A stretch of DNA of 64,000 nt, taken from the NCBI RefSeq assembly GCF_013035425.1, contig NZ_WQHX01000003.1, forward strand, positions 137,001 through 201,000, given 5' to 3'. Positions 39,030 to 48,685 of the stretch are shown here, piece after piece. The DNA is from Ruegeria arenilitoris (GTDB taxonomy: Bacteria > Pseudomonadota > Alphaproteobacteria > Rhodobacterales > Rhodobacteraceae). Both the position numbers and the translations under genes were made by a program. Under the pieces are notes generated by a model that saw only the letters and a program-made list of their open reading frames with translations, was not told the DNA's origin and did no database searches. The first letter of the stretch is position 1, and every line of letters starts with the position of its first letter.

Positions 39030-39602
39030 TCAGCGGTTTGCGCCTGGCACCCAAAGCACGTCATCGCGGCCATTGTTGTTCGCACAACGCGCGGCAACGA
39101 AGAACCAGTCGCTCAGCCGGTTCAGATATTTCACGGCTGTTTCATTTACCGGTTCCATATTTGTCAACTCGACTGCCAAACGTTCTGCACGGCGAGAAAC
39201 AGTCCGGCAAACATGCAAATGGGCGGCGAGACGCGAACCGCCTGGTAAAATAAAACTACGCAGTGGTTCCAGCTTTTCATTCATCATGTCGATTTCTGCC
39301 TCAAGCCGATCGATCTGCGCCGGAACGATGCGCAGCGGCGGATAGTCGGCTTCGGCATCCTTGTCCATGTCTGGTCGGCAAAGGTCAGCGCCAAGATCAA
39401 ACAAGTCGTTCTGAATACGGGAAAGCGCGGTCTGGACCTCATCCTCGGCTTCAGTTCGGGCAACGCCAACAAAAGCATTCAGTTCGTCCACCGTTCCATA
39501 TGCGGTCACGCGACCGGAGTACTTCGCGACGCGTTCACCATTACCCAGCGCAGTTTTGCCGTCATCGCCTGTTCGGGTGTAAATCTTGTTTAGAACAACC
39601 AT
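39030..39602 (-). CDS. PduO-type ATP:cob(I)alamin adenosyltransferase
   Basis: A 190-residue enzyme making adenosylcobalamin. The N-terminus KIYTRTGDDGKTALGNGERVAK is the ATP-binding segment; GTVDELNAFVGVAR and the conserved LPGGSRLAAHLHVCRTVSRRAER follow, ending LNRLSDWFFVAAR. Adenosylcobalamin serves mutases such as ethylmalonyl-CoA and methylmalonyl-CoA mutase, which fits with the Mcd-like enzyme. Start overlaps the upstream gene stop by one base. Confidence 0.94.
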   Translation of the reverse strand: MVVLNKIYTRTGDDGKTALGNGERVAKYSGRVTAYGTVDELNAFVGVARTEAEDEVQTALSRIQNDLFDLGADLCRPDMDKDAEADYPPLRIVPAQIDRLEAEIDMMNEKLEPLRSFILPGGSRLAAHLHVCRTVSRRAERLAVELTNMEPVNETAVKYLNRLSDWFFVAARCANNNGRDDVLWVPGANR

Positions 39603-39805
39603 TATTGAACCCCCTGTCCGCGCAGGTACACGTAGAGCACAATCAGCACTACGGCAATGAACTGAAACAGGATACGCAGCCGCATCATTTTGTTGCTTTT
39701 CAATGCAGCGTCCCTACCGGGTTTTCCGAAATTCGAGATGCCTATTACCAATACAGCAACAACAGCCGCCATGGCCAAAAGCAAAACGACCATCAACAGG
39801 TCCAT
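39602..39805 (-). CDS. HIG1-like twin-transmembrane protein
   Basis: A 67-residue protein with two membrane helices (LLMVVLLLAMAAVVAVLVIGI and ILFQFIAVVLIVLYVYL). Between them MMRLRILFQ contains R-x-R-x3-Q, the core of the HIG1 (hypoxia-induced) domain linked to cytochrome oxidase assembly. It is coupled to the adenosyltransferase gene by a TAATG junction. Assignment to HIG1 is probable, not certain. Confidence 0.72.
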   Translation of the reverse strand: MDLLMVVLLLAMAAVVAVLVIGISNFGKPGRDAALKSNKMMRLRILFQFIAVVLIVLYVYLRGQGVQ

Positions 39806-39883
39806 GATCGCACCGTCCGTTTTATTGTTTCGATGGTTGTCATCTAGCGTCGTACGTCAAAAAAGCGAACGAGTAATATCGCC

Positions 39884-40711
39884 TCAGATGTCCGAAAGAA
39901 TGCGATCAATCGAGCGTGTGGGCAGAATGCGGCGAAGATAACCAGCAATATATGTGGGTGTTGTTACGTAGTAGCGTGCCCGTGGGCGCTTTGATTCAAC
40001 GGCAACGGCCAGTTTTTTCGTCACAGCCGAAGCCGGCAGTTCGAACTTATCCGTCCCCGGGGATTGATAGAGCCGCTTGAGCAACGAGGATTCGTATTTT
40101 TTGCGAAGCGCCGAATTCTCCCAGTCAACAAAGCGTTCGAACATAGGAATCGAGTTTTCGCGGATTTTAGAAGTTATTGGCCCGGGTTCGATCAAAATGA
40201 CCTTGATGTCTGTATCTCGCAACTCTAGCCGCAGAGTGTCGGTAAGGCCTTCGATAGCATATTTGGTCGCCACGTAAGCACCGCGCCATGGAAATGCGAC
40301 CAGTCCAAGAACGGACGAGTTCTGAACAATTCGACCGTGCCCCTGCGCGCGCATAATTGGTATGACTTGGCGGGTAAGTTCGTGCCAACCAAAGACGTTG
40401 GTTTCAAAAATTTGCCTCAGGCCGTCCGTAGGAACATCTTCGACAGCACCAGGAAGGCCGTGCGCTCCATTGTTGAACAGGGCCTCGAGTGTACCGCCAG
40501 TCGCTTCCAGAACCTGAGAAAGACCAGAAGAGATAGATCCAGTTTTAGTATAGTCGATCAAAGGACTGTCAAAGCCCTTTGCACGCAGCCTGTCACAATC
40601 GTGCTGTTGGCGGCATGACGCAAATACCCGCCACCCGCGTTCGCGCATTCCGTGGGCCGCATCCAGACCAATGCCGGAAGAACAGCCGGTAATTAGAATT
40701 GATTTTTGCAT
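39884..40711 (-). CDS. Short-chain dehydrogenase/reductase
   Basis: A 275-residue classical SDR. Cofactor motif ILITGCSSGIGLDAA at the N-terminus, NNGAHG, and active-site Ser/Tyr/Lys in QNSSVLGLVAFPWRGAYVATKYA (YxxxK). The C-terminal third is longer than minimal SDRs. The ATG at 40711 is chosen over one 18 bases upstream because it gives the standard N-terminus. Substrate unknown; single gene. Confidence 0.88.
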   Translation of the reverse strand: MQKSILITGCSSGIGLDAAHGMRERGWRVFASCRQQHDCDRLRAKGFDSPLIDYTKTGSISSGLSQVLEATGGTLEALFNNGAHGLPGAVEDVPTDGLRQIFETNVFGWHELTRQVIPIMRAQGHGRIVQNSSVLGLVAFPWRGAYVATKYAIEGLTDTLRLELRDTDIKVILIEPGPITSKIRENSIPMFERFVDWENSALRKKYESSLLKRLYQSPGTDKFELPASAVTKKLAVAVESKRPRARYYVTTPTYIAGYLRRILPTRSIDRILSDI

Positions 40712-40780
40712 TGAGCATCCACACCACAATCAGATTCATAGGTATGGCGTGTTTTGCGGCAGGGCAATGTCACCTGTGAG

Positions 40781-41416
40781 TCAATTATTGGGTTTGCGGA
40801 CCAGTGATGCGGAAACCCAACCCATCTGTTGCTGGGGCAGCAAACGCAGGCGCAGCCAGCCGGTCCCGGACTCGCTGATAACCTCGACTCTTTGGCCCAA
40901 CGTCGCTTTACCGATCACAGGGTAGATCGTTCCCGGCCCGTCGCGTAGATTCACGCGTGTGCCGGAAATCTCACGAATGTCCTGTTCAGGTTCAGTCAGT
41001 ACAGAGGTTGTAGGTGTGACAGCGCTTTGCGCATCAGTGGAAATTTGTTGCAGCCCAGCGGCGCCTTCTTCCAATGACGCCAGTGTCAGGTTTGCCCCCT
41101 GATTGTTAAATGTGGAAAAGCCTATCAATGGCTGAGCTTCAGGTTCTTCAATAAATTCGACTACCTCTTCCGACACAATCTTGGGTTTAGGTGCAACCTT
41201 TGGTTTCAGCTCCACTTCGTCGGGTACGGCACGCACGGTCACCTTGGTAACAAGCTCTTGGGCTTGTGGCACAGGTTTTGGTGCTACTTCCGAAACGGAT
41301 GCAACGCGTTCAGGCTGGGTTCCGCGTTCCCCGCGGGGTTCAAAATCGGGTCCTCCGCTTGCAACGTAGAAGGTCCACCCAAGAACGGCAAAAGTAACAG
41401 TAATAAGGCGCGTCAT
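40781..41416 (-). CDS. Secreted or membrane-anchored SH3b-domain protein
   Basis: A 211-residue protein. An N-terminal hydrophobic segment (ITVTFAVLGWTFYVASGG) is followed by a Pro/Val/Lys-rich linker (ELKPKVAPKPKIV) and a C-terminal bacterial SH3 domain (SGTRVNLRDGPGTIYPVIGKATLGQRVEVISESGTGWLRLRL). SH3b domains bind peptidoglycan peptides. GGGGGAAG precedes the ATG at 41416. Divergent from parC. Confidence 0.82.
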   Translation of the reverse strand: MTRLITVTFAVLGWTFYVASGGPDFEPRGERGTQPERVASVSEVAPKPVPQAQELVTKVTVRAVPDEVELKPKVAPKPKIVSEEVVEFIEEPEAQPLIGFSTFNNQGANLTLASLEEGAAGLQQISTDAQSAVTPTTSVLTEPEQDIREISGTRVNLRDGPGTIYPVIGKATLGQRVEVISESGTGWLRLRLLPQQQMGWVSASLVRKPNN

Positions 41417-41616
41417 GGCGCTTCCCCCGGTAATCGCAACAAAGAATTTTGGCAGCGGTCTAATCTCAGACAACCTAACATATTTAGTGCGCCGAGTCGA
41501 AAAACGGGGAAAAACCGGGGCTTGCGTCCCCCCTGTTGCAAAAAGCGCGACTTACCTCAGCTAAAATATGTGTTGCTTGCTTTACCGCGGCGCTTTTGGG
41601 GCGTATCACATCATCT

Positions 41617-43965
41617 ATGAATGATACGATTGACGACCCCAATATGGAGGCCCCTGATAACGGGGGCGAGGTAGCCGAGCCGCTGCGCCGCGCCATCGGT
41701 GAACGTTACCTGACATATGCGCTTAGCACGATTATGCACCGGGCGTTGCCGGACGCGCGAGACGGTCTGAAGCCTGTTCACAGGCGAATCCTCTATGCGA
41801 TGCGCGAGCTTCGACTCAGCGCGACCGGGGGCTTCCGCAAGTCTGCCAAAATATCCGGTGACGTGATGGGTAACTATCACCCTCATGGCGACGCCGCTAT
41901 TTATGATGCAATGGCGCGACTGGCGCAGGACTTTAACGTTCGCTACCCGCTGGTGGACGGGCAGGGAAATTTTGGCAATATCGACGGCGATAACCCTGCA
42001 GCCTCTCGGTACACCGAGGCGCGGATGACCATCGTAGCCGAAGCTTTGCTGGAAGGCTTGAATGAAGACGCGGTCGATTTCCGAGACAACTATGACGGTA
42101 CGCTGACCGAACCTGTAGTTCTGCCTGCGCAGTTTCCTAACCTTTTGGCCAATGGCGCAAGTGGCATCGCCGTGGGCATGGCAACGAATATCCCGCCACA
42201 TAATATTGCCGAATTGTGCGATGCATGCTTGCACCTGATAAAGACGCCGGATGCACGCGATGACACGTTGCTCAACTACGTGCCGGGTCCAGATTTCCCA
42301 ACCGGCGGCGTAATAGTCGAACCGCCAGAAAGCATTGCACAAGCCTATCGAACCGGACGCGGGTCATTTCGGCTGCGCTGCAAATTCGAAGTAGAAGATC
42401 TGGGCCGTGGCCAATGGCAAATCATAGTCACCGAAATTCCGTATCAAGTTCAGAAATCCAAGCTGATTGAAAAGATCGCTGAGCTGATCCAAACCAAGAA
42501 AGTCCCCATACTGGCCGATGTTCGCGATGAATCCGCCGATGACATTCGACTGATCTTGGAGCCGCGATCAAAGAACGTGGATCCAGAGGTGTTGATGGGA
42601 ATGCTTTACCGCAACTCGGATCTGGAAGTGCGGTTCAGCCTGAACATGAATGTTCTGATCGACGGTGTGACCCCAAAGGTCTGCTCGATGAAGGAAGTGT
42701 TGCGGGCATTCCTGGATCACAGGCAAGAGGTGTTGCAGCGTCGTTCGCGTCACCGGCTTGGCAAGATCGATCATCGGCTTGAGGTTTTGGAGGGCTTTAT
42801 CGTCGCCTTCCTGAACCTTGATCGCGTAATTGACATCATCCGGTACGATGACGACCCCAAAGCCGCGCTAATGCGCGAAAATTGGGGCATTGACCATGTT
42901 CGGGCGACCAGCGAGGCCGACTATGTCTCGCCAGCGCCCGGTGAAGGCGAACTGTCCGAAGTTCAGGTCGACGCTATTCTAAACATGCGTCTGCGCAGTT
43001 TGCGCCGACTCGAAGAGATGGAGTTAATCCGCGAGCGCGACGCACTGATGGAAGAACGCGCCAATCTCGAAGATTTGCTCGCCGATCCGGGTTTGCAGTG
43101 GGCCAAAATCGCCGAACAGTTGAGGGAAACAAAGAAAACCTTTGGTAAGGACTATGAAGGTGGTGCCCGCCGCACTCGTTTTGCAGAAGCCGGCGAGGTA
43201 GAGGAAGTACCCCTTGAGGCGATGATCGACAAGGAGCCAATAACGGTCGTCTGTTCGCAAATGGGCTGGATACGCGCGATGACGGGCCACATCGACTTGT
43301 CGCGCGAGCTAAAATTCAAGGATGGCGACGGACCGCGATTTATTTTCCATGCTGAAACCACCGATCGACTTTTGGTTTTTGCTTCGAATGGGCGTTTCTA
43401 CACGGTCAGCGCCGCCAATCTTCCCGGTGGGCGTGGTATGGGCGAACCGCTGCGCCTGATGGTGGATCTGCCAAACGAGGCGCAGATCATCGATATCCTG
43501 ATACATACGCCGGGGCGCAAATTGCTGGTCGCGTCAGACTCGGGCAACGGCTTCATGGTGCCCGAGGACGATGTTTTGGCCCAAACCCGAAATGGCAAAC
43601 AGGTGTTGAACGTCAAAGACAGTGAGACTGCGATGGTCTGCACACCTGTCGCGGGAGATCACGTCGCAGTAGTGTCGCAGAACGGCAAATTCTTGGTTTT
43701 CCCAACCGCCGAGCTGCCAGAGATGACACGCGGTAAAGGCGTGCGCCTGCAGAAGTACAACATGGCCCGAGGTCGTCAGGGCACTCTGGAACTGGATGGT
43801 GGGTTATCAGACATTACCACCTTTAACTGGGACGAGGGCTTGAAATGGTCTATGGGTGGCGAAAAAACACGACACGAAGCAGATATGGGCCAGTGGCTTG
43901 GTAAACGCGCGGGAGTAGGGAAAAAGCCACCCTACGGGTTCCCTCGGAGTTATAAATTTTCGTGA
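41617..43965 (+). CDS. parC: DNA topoisomerase IV subunit A
   Basis: A 782-residue subunit that decatenates chromosomes. Active-site Tyr is Y132 in [10 protein letters not shown]; the quinolone-determining region spans about 75-115 ([19 protein letters not shown]). The C-terminal propeller lacks the GyrA-box QRRGGKG and has [18 protein letters not shown], which separates it from GyrA. Start at 41617 gives the normal short acidic leader. parE is not adjacent. Confidence 0.94.
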   Translation: MNDTIDDPNMEAPDNGGEVAEPLRRAIGERYLTYALSTIMHRALPDARDGLKPVHRRILYAMRELRLSATGGFRKSAKISGDVMGNYHPHGDAAIYDAMARLAQDFNVRYPLVDGQGNFGNIDGDNPAASRYTEARMTIVAEALLEGLNEDAVDFRDNYDGTLTEPVVLPAQFPNLLANGASGIAVGMATNIPPHNIAELCDACLHLIKTPDARDDTLLNYVPGPDFPTGGVIVEPPESIAQAYRTGRGSFRLRCKFEVEDLGRGQWQIIVTEIPYQVQKSKLIEKIAELIQTKKVPILADVRDESADDIRLILEPRSKNVDPEVLMGMLYRNSDLEVRFSLNMNVLIDGVTPKVCSMKEVLRAFLDHRQEVLQRRSRHRLGKIDHRLEVLEGFIVAFLNLDRVIDIIRYDDDPKAALMRENWGIDHVRATSEADYVSPAPGEGELSEVQVDAILNMRLRSLRRLEEMELIRERDALMEERANLEDLLADPGLQWAKIAEQLRETKKTFGKDYEGGARRTRFAEAGEVEEVPLEAMIDKEPITVVCSQMGWIRAMTGHIDLSRELKFKDGDGPRFIFHAETTDRLLVFASNGRFYTVSAANLPGGRGMGEPLRLMVDLPNEAQIIDILIHTPGRKLLVASDSGNGFMVPEDDVLAQTRNGKQVLNVKDSETAMVCTPVAGDHVAVVSQNGKFLVFPTAELPEMTRGKGVRLQKYNMARGRQGTLELDGGLSDITTFNWDEGLKWSMGGEKTRHEADMGQWLGKRAGVGKKPPYGFPRSYKFS

Positions 43966-44062
43966 TCATGTCACGGGTAAGGTGAAATTTTGCTGATACG
44001 GCTTGGCACAAGTCGCATCGATGAGCTACATCCACGTGATACAGGCAGATCGAGACGAGAAA

Positions 44063-44653
44063 ATGTTGCGCATTCTAACCTTGATTACCGGACTGGCTCT
44101 TCTGAGTGCATGTTCCCAAACCCAAGTCTATGAAGCACCTGAATCTTTGGGCGAATTCAAACTACGCGTGAACTACGCTTATGCTGAAAAAGCAAAACAA
44201 GGACCTGTTTCCCGCGATGCAACCCCCAAGGAATGGGAAGATGCCATTCAAAATGCGGTAGATATTCGCCTTGGACGCTATGAAGGGGCTCAAGAGTACG
44301 ACATTGGTATTAGTCTGGAAGGTTACATGCTGGCGCCGCCGGGAATCCCAGTGATTTACAACCCGAAAAGTACGGCGATTGTGTTGGTGAACGTTTATGA
44401 CGTTGGGAAGAAAGAGTTTATCGCCAAGGCCAAGCAGTTCCAGGTGCTGGAAGACACCACCGGCGAAAGCGCACTTGCCGGGTCCGGTCATTCGCGCACG
44501 AGAGAGGAACAAATGAGCGGCCTTGCCCTCAAGGTTGCGGATCGCGTCGAAGAATGGCTGGCCGAGGAGCACAAGGACAATGGTTGGTTTGACAAACGTC
44601 CGGACCTAATTCAGCGACTGGAACCCGGGCAGGTTACGCTAAATCCTGCGTGA
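44063..44653 (+). CDS. Putative lipoprotein
   Basis: A 196-residue protein with a lipoprotein signal (MLRILTLITGLALLSACS, Cys at about 17). The mature part has RVNYAYAEKAKQGPVSRDATPKEWEDAIQNAVDIRLGRYEG and a beta-rich centre (EYDIGISLEGYMLAPPGIPVIYNPKSTAIVLVNVYD), like small outer-membrane lipoproteins of unknown role. It lies between parC and tuf. Confidence 0.78.
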   Translation: MLRILTLITGLALLSACSQTQVYEAPESLGEFKLRVNYAYAEKAKQGPVSRDATPKEWEDAIQNAVDIRLGRYEGAQEYDIGISLEGYMLAPPGIPVIYNPKSTAIVLVNVYDVGKKEFIAKAKQFQVLEDTTGESALAGSGHSRTREEQMSGLALKVADRVEEWLAEEHKDNGWFDKRPDLIQRLEPGQVTLNPA

Positions 44654-44678
44654 CAGGCGCATTTCGGTCAGGATGTGC

Positions 44679-44707
44679 TTGATTTTCCCTTTTGAACCAA
44701 ATATCCC
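44679..44707 (+). promoter_or_regulatory. Candidate tuf promoter
   Basis: TTGATT (44679-44684), 17-base spacer, TATCCC (44702-44707), 62 bases before the tuf ATG. The -10 element is poor, so the call is tentative. A short GGGAC/GTCCC hairpin lies at 44728-44742 in the leader. Confidence 0.3.
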
Positions 44708-44768
44708 GCGCGCGCAGATGTAACCACGGGACCAAGGGTCCCCCAAATTGCAAAAGGGCGCCTGAGGA

Positions 44769-45944
44769 ATGGCAAAGGAAAAGTTTGAGCGTACGAAACC
44801 GCATGTCAACATTGGCACGGTTGGTCACGTTGACCACGGCAAGACGACGCTGACGGCAGCGATCACGAAGTATTTTGGTGATTTCAAGGCGTATGACCAG
44901 ATTGACGGAGCGCCTGAAGAGAAGGCGCGTGGCATCACCATTTCGACTGCCCACGTTGAATATGAGACGGACGCGCGTCACTATGCCCACGTCGACTGCC
45001 CTGGCCACGCCGACTATGTCAAGAACATGATCACCGGTGCGGCCCAGATGGACGGCGCGATCCTGGTTGTGAACGCGGCTGACGGACCGATGCCGCAAAC
45101 GCGTGAGCACATCCTGCTGGCGCGTCAGGTTGGCGTTCCAGCGCTGGTCGTGTTCATGAACAAAGTTGACCAGGTTGACGACGAAGAGCTGCTGGAGCTG
45201 GTGGAGATGGAAATCCGCGAGCTGCTGTCTTCGTATGAATTCCCGGGCGACGACATTCCGATCATTGCCGGTTCGGCTTTGGCCGCGATGGAAGGGCGTG
45301 ACCCGGAAATCGGCGAAGAGAAGATCAAAGAGCTGATGGCGGCTGTGGATGAATATATCCCGACCCCCGAGCGCGCGGTTGACCAGCCGTTCCTGATGCC
45401 GATCGAAGACGTTTTCTCGATCTCGGGTCGTGGTACGGTTGTGACCGGTCGTGTTGAGCGTGGCGTTATCAACGTTGGCGACGAGATCGAAATCGTCGGT
45501 ATCCGCGACACCAGCAAGACCACCTGCACCGGTGTTGAAATGTTCCGCAAGCTGCTGGACCGCGGCGAGGCAGGCGACAACATTGGCGCGCTGCTGCGTG
45601 GTATTGACCGTGACGGCGTTGAGCGTGGCCAGGTTCTGTGTAAGCCGGGCTCTGTGACCCCGCACACCAAGTTCGAAGCCGAAGCCTACATCCTGACCAA
45701 GGAAGAAGGCGGTCGTCACACGCCGTTCTTCGCGAACTACCGTCCGCAGTTCTACTTCCGTACGACTGACGTGACCGGCACCGTGACGCTGGCCGCTGGC
45801 ACCGAGATGGTTATGCCAGGCGACAACGTCGGCTTCACGGTCGAGCTGATTGCGCCGATTGCGATGGAAGACGGCCTGCGTTTCGCCATCCGCGAAGGCG
45901 GCCGCACCGTCGGCGCCGGCGTTGTGTCGAAGATTATTGAATAA
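44769..45944 (+). CDS. tuf: Elongation factor Tu
   Basis: A 391-residue GTPase delivering aminoacyl-tRNA. G1 GHVDHGKT at 18-25, DCPGHADYV and NKVD intact, and the C-terminal barrels are complete, ending VVSKIIE. High GC and strong codon bias, as expected for a highly expressed gene. rpsL-rpsG-fusA are not next to it; parC and a lipoprotein gene are upstream. A second, displaced copy of its last 28 codons occurs 2.1 kb downstream, before rpsJ. Confidence 0.98.
   Translation: MAKEKFERTKPHVNIGTVGHVDHGKTTLTAAITKYFGDFKAYDQIDGAPEEKARGITISTAHVEYETDARHYAHVDCPGHADYVKNMITGAAQMDGAILVVNAADGPMPQTREHILLARQVGVPALVVFMNKVDQVDDEELLELVEMEIRELLSSYEFPGDDIPIIAGSALAAMEGRDPEIGEEKIKELMAAVDEYIPTPERAVDQPFLMPIEDVFSISGRGTVVTGRVERGVINVGDEIEIVGIRDTSKTTCTGVEMFRKLLDRGEAGDNIGALLRGIDRDGVERGQVLCKPGSVTPHTKFEAEAYILTKEEGGRHTPFFANYRPQFYFRTTDVTGTVTLAAGTEMVMPGDNVGFTVELIAPIAMEDGLRFAIREGGRTVGAGVVSKIIE
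45888..45913. repeat. 26-bp direct repeat, left copy (inside the tuf 3' end)
   Basis: Identical to 48018-48043. The sequence encodes the IREGGRTVG region of EF-Tu. The two copies flank the amidohydrolase gene as direct repeats 2130 bases apart. Confidence 0.9.
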
Positions 45945-45969
45945 TTCGTTTTAACGAACGACCAGACAG

Positions 45970-46000
45970 AAAGGGCGCCCTCCAAGGCGCCCTTTTTTTC
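45970..46000 (+). terminator. tuf terminator
   Basis: Ten-base stem (45970-45979 with 45986-45995), six-base loop and a run of seven T (45993-45999). A strong intrinsic terminator 26 bases past the tuf stop. Confidence 0.92.
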
Positions 46001-46071
46001 AATTTCAACAAATCAGGCGGAGGTGTTAACCTTATTGCCATTAGTTAACGCAACAGGAAAGAGATCAGTTG

Positions 46072-47898
46072 ATGAACTTTTCTTCGCTTTCACTCAGTCT
46101 TTTCGCATCATTATTTATTGCATCAACACCGGTGGTTTCCCAACAGGTTGCGGACCGCATCTATTCTGGTGGGCCGATCCTCACAATAGACGACGAGCGA
46201 CCAACTGTAGAGGCAGTAGCGGTTAGGGACGGGCGCATACTGGCGGTTGGCGCGCAGGACGAAATCGCCGCGTACCAGGGCGACGGAACCGAACTCTTTG
46301 ATCTCGAAGGGCGCACGATGCTGCCGGGTTTTGTTGATAGCCACGGGCATGTTGTCATGGGGGGGCTGCAGGCTCTTTCGGCAAATTTGCTTGCACCCCC
46401 GGATGGAAAGGTCACGGACATCTCCAGCCTGCAATCCACTCTCACTGAATGGGCCGCCGAAAATGCCAAAGCCGTTGAGAGCACCAAAATGATTGTTGGA
46501 TTTGGTTACGACAACGCACAGTTAAAAGAGCTGCGCCACCCGACACGACAAGATTTAGACGCGGTTTCAGAAGATCTGCCTGTCATAATTATTCATCAAT
46601 CTGGTCACTTGGGAGTCGCGAATTCAAGGGCGTTGGAAATTGCAGGGATAACGTCTTCGTCTGAAGCACCACCTGGCGGGGTTATTCAGCGGGATGCAGA
46701 CGGAGAGCCAAACGGTGTGTTAGAGGAATACGCTTTCTTTTCCGTGCTTGTGCCATTGTTAGGCAACCTTGGTGAAGAAGGGTTGGTTGCGTTCGCGCAG
46801 GCGGGCAGCAAGCTTTGGGCAAGATATGGCTATACGACCGGACAAGAAGGCAGATCGTCGGGTCAAATTGTCGAAGCTCTGAGAAAAGTTGCGTCGACTG
46901 AGGGGCTTCCCATTGATGTTGTGGCCTTTCCCGATGTTTTGGAATCGCGTGAATTCATTGGTGCCAATGTCTCGCAAACTTATGACGATCGCGTGCGGGT
47001 CGGAGGATGCAAGCTGACGATTGATGGATCACCTCAAGGCTTTACCGCTTTGCGTGATCGTCCTTATTATGACCCCGTCGGCTCGTACCCGGCCGGATAT
47101 GCCGGTTATGCGGCCATATCAATGGACCAGCTGCAGGATGCCGTAAACTGGTGTTTTGAAAACGGGTTTCAGATTCTGGTGCACTCGAACGGAGAAGGGG
47201 CTTCAGATATGCTGATCGCTGCCTTGGAAGTTGCCCAGATGAAGTTCGGTGACCCCGGCAACCGACCCGTTTTGGTTCACGGTCAATTCTTAAGAGAGGA
47301 CCAAGTCGAAAGTTACAAGCGACTGGGTGTATTTCCTTCGATCTTTCCTATGCACACTTTCTATTGGGGGGATTGGCATCGAGATCATACTGTCGGCCCG
47401 GTGAACGCCGAAAACATCTCGCCATCTGGTTGGATTCGTCAGAGAGACATGATGTTTGGCACCCACCACGACGCGCCCGTCGCGCTTCCGGACAGTATGC
47501 GCGTGCTGGCGGCGACGGTGACCCGCAGAACGCGTTCGGGCGATATACTGGGACCTCACCAAAGGGTGGACGTTATGACGGCCTTGAAAGCCATGACAAT
47601 CTGGCCCGCTTGGCAGCACTTTGAAGAAAAGGAAAAGGGTTCTATCGAAATTGGCAAAGTCGCGGATTTCGTAATCCTGTCAGATGATCCAACCGCTGTA
47701 GAACCGGAAAATCTGTCAGAGCTGCAGGTTCTGGTAACCGTAAAAGGCGACGAAGTCGTATATAAGGCCGAAGAAGGCGTTCGGGAAGGAAACTTGCATT
47801 TCTCACCATTTTCGAATGACCCGGTCCTAGCCCATGTTTTCCTTCATGCGATTTATCAGGGTATGCAGGTAGAAGACCCCTGGCTTGCGCGGAACTAG
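46072..47898 (+). CDS. Exported amidohydrolase (YtcJ-like, amidohydrolase family 3)
   Basis: A 608-residue protein with an N-terminal signal peptide (MNFSSLSLSLFASLFIASTPVVS) predicting export. The metal site begins with H91 and H93 in GFVDSHGHVV; later blocks are LVHGQFL, FGTHHDAPVALPDSM and the C-terminal KGSIEIGKVADFVILSDDP typical of YtcJ-like hydrolases. Start ATG at 46072 follows AGGAAAGAGA. It is inserted between tuf and rpsJ and flanked by a duplication of the tuf 3' end. Substrate unknown; relatives act on amides or N-acyl compounds. Confidence 0.88.
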   Translation: MNFSSLSLSLFASLFIASTPVVSQQVADRIYSGGPILTIDDERPTVEAVAVRDGRILAVGAQDEIAAYQGDGTELFDLEGRTMLPGFVDSHGHVVMGGLQALSANLLAPPDGKVTDISSLQSTLTEWAAENAKAVESTKMIVGFGYDNAQLKELRHPTRQDLDAVSEDLPVIIIHQSGHLGVANSRALEIAGITSSSEAPPGGVIQRDADGEPNGVLEEYAFFSVLVPLLGNLGEEGLVAFAQAGSKLWARYGYTTGQEGRSSGQIVEALRKVASTEGLPIDVVAFPDVLESREFIGANVSQTYDDRVRVGGCKLTIDGSPQGFTALRDRPYYDPVGSYPAGYAGYAAISMDQLQDAVNWCFENGFQILVHSNGEGASDMLIAALEVAQMKFGDPGNRPVLVHGQFLREDQVESYKRLGVFPSIFPMHTFYWGDWHRDHTVGPVNAENISPSGWIRQRDMMFGTHHDAPVALPDSMRVLAATVTRRTRSGDILGPHQRVDVMTALKAMTIWPAWQHFEEKEKGSIEIGKVADFVILSDDPTAVEPENLSELQVLVTVKGDEVVYKAEEGVREGNLHFSPFSNDPVLAHVFLHAIYQGMQVEDPWLARN

Positions 47899-47987
47899 GC
47901 GGGGAGTGTTGTTACGGACGCTTGAGCAATTGATAAGGTCGAGTGCCTGTTAACAACTTGTTGTTCGGCATTGAGCTAAATACCTAG

Positions 47988-48074
47988 ATCGCGATAGCAA
48001 ACGATCTGCGCTTTGCGATCCGCGAAGGCGGCCGCACCGTCGGTGCGGGCGTTGTGCAAAAAATCATAGAGTAA
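47988..48074 (+). pseudogene. Displaced 3' fragment of a tuf gene
   Basis: Reading from 47988, the 28 codons and stop translate as [15 protein letters not shown] followed by [13 protein letters not shown], matching the EF-Tu C-terminus at 21 or more positions with the same stop. Upstream of 47988 no EF-Tu sequence is found. Differences from the intact tuf include many third-position changes and QKIIE for SKIIE. It lies before rpsJ, where tuf ends in a canonical str-S10 arrangement. There is no start codon or SD, so no protein is expected. Confidence 0.88.
48018..48043. repeat. 26-bp direct repeat, right copy (inside the tuf fragment)
   Basis: Identical to 45888-45913; see the left copy. Bases immediately outside the repeat differ between the two copies. 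Confidence 0.9.
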
Positions 48075-48257
48075 GTTGACTCTACCTACTGGCGGGGGGC
48101 AGTTGCTCTGAAAAGCAGAAAAAAGGTGATCTCGCCGGTTATACCCTTGCATACGGAATAGGACCGAAGCGCAGTTGACTGTATAAGCAGGCTTCAATTC
48201 CCTCTTGCCAAACCGCACCAACCCCACTAATACGCGCGAGTTCTCAACAAGAACGTC

Positions 48258-48281
48258 AAGGCGGGGTGATTCCCGCCTTTT
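48258..48281 (+). terminator. Hairpin in the rpsJ leader
   Basis: Eight-base stem (48258-48265 with 48272-48279), six-base loop and TTTT. It lies 72 bases before rpsJ, so it is either the terminator of an upstream transcript or an attenuator for the S10 block. Confidence 0.6.
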
Positions 48282-48352
48282 GGGTTCGATGAGGGTTGGC
48301 GATGCGCGTCTGTCCTCCTCTCAACTCCAACGCCTGATAAAAGGCTGTATCT

Positions 48353-48667
48353 ATGCAAAGCCAAAACATCCGTATTCGGCTGAAGGCATTTGACTATCGC
48401 GTTCTGGATGCCAGCACGCAAGAGATCGTCAACACTGCCAAGCGGACCGGCGCGAACGTGCGCGGCCCAATCCCGCTGCCGAACAAGATTGAGAAGTTCA
48501 CGGTTCTCCGTGGCCCTCACGTTGATAAGAAATCACGCGATCAGTTCGAGATCCGCACGCACAAGCGCCTGCTTGACATCGTTGATCCGACTCCCCAGAC
48601 CGTGGACGCTCTGATGAAGCTCGACCTGGCTGCTGGTGTGGATGTCGAGATCAAGCTGCAGTCGTAA
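48353..48667 (+). CDS. rpsJ: 30S ribosomal protein S10
   Basis: A 104-residue uS10 starting [19 protein letters not shown], with [41 protein letters not shown]. First gene of the S10 block; AAGG upstream. It also acts in Nus-factor antitermination with NusB. Followed by rplC at 18 bases. Confidence 0.98.
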   Translation: MQSQNIRIRLKAFDYRVLDASTQEIVNTAKRTGANVRGPIPLPNKIEKFTVLRGPHVDKKSRDQFEIRTHKRLLDIVDPTPQTVDALMKLDLAAGVDVEIKLQS

Positions 48668-48685
48668 GATCGGAGGGTATAGATT

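Noticed and set aside
41617..43965. GyrA instead of ParC
   Set aside because: The C-terminal domain lacks the GyrA-box and matches the shorter ParC pattern.
46026..46049. Two GTTAAC elements before the amidohydrolase as a CtrA box
   Set aside because: The spacing between TTAA halves is far more than seven bases, so it does not fit the CtrA pattern.
47988..48074. The tuf fragment as a small expressed protein
   Set aside because: No start codon or SD fits, and its only resemblance is to the end of EF-Tu.
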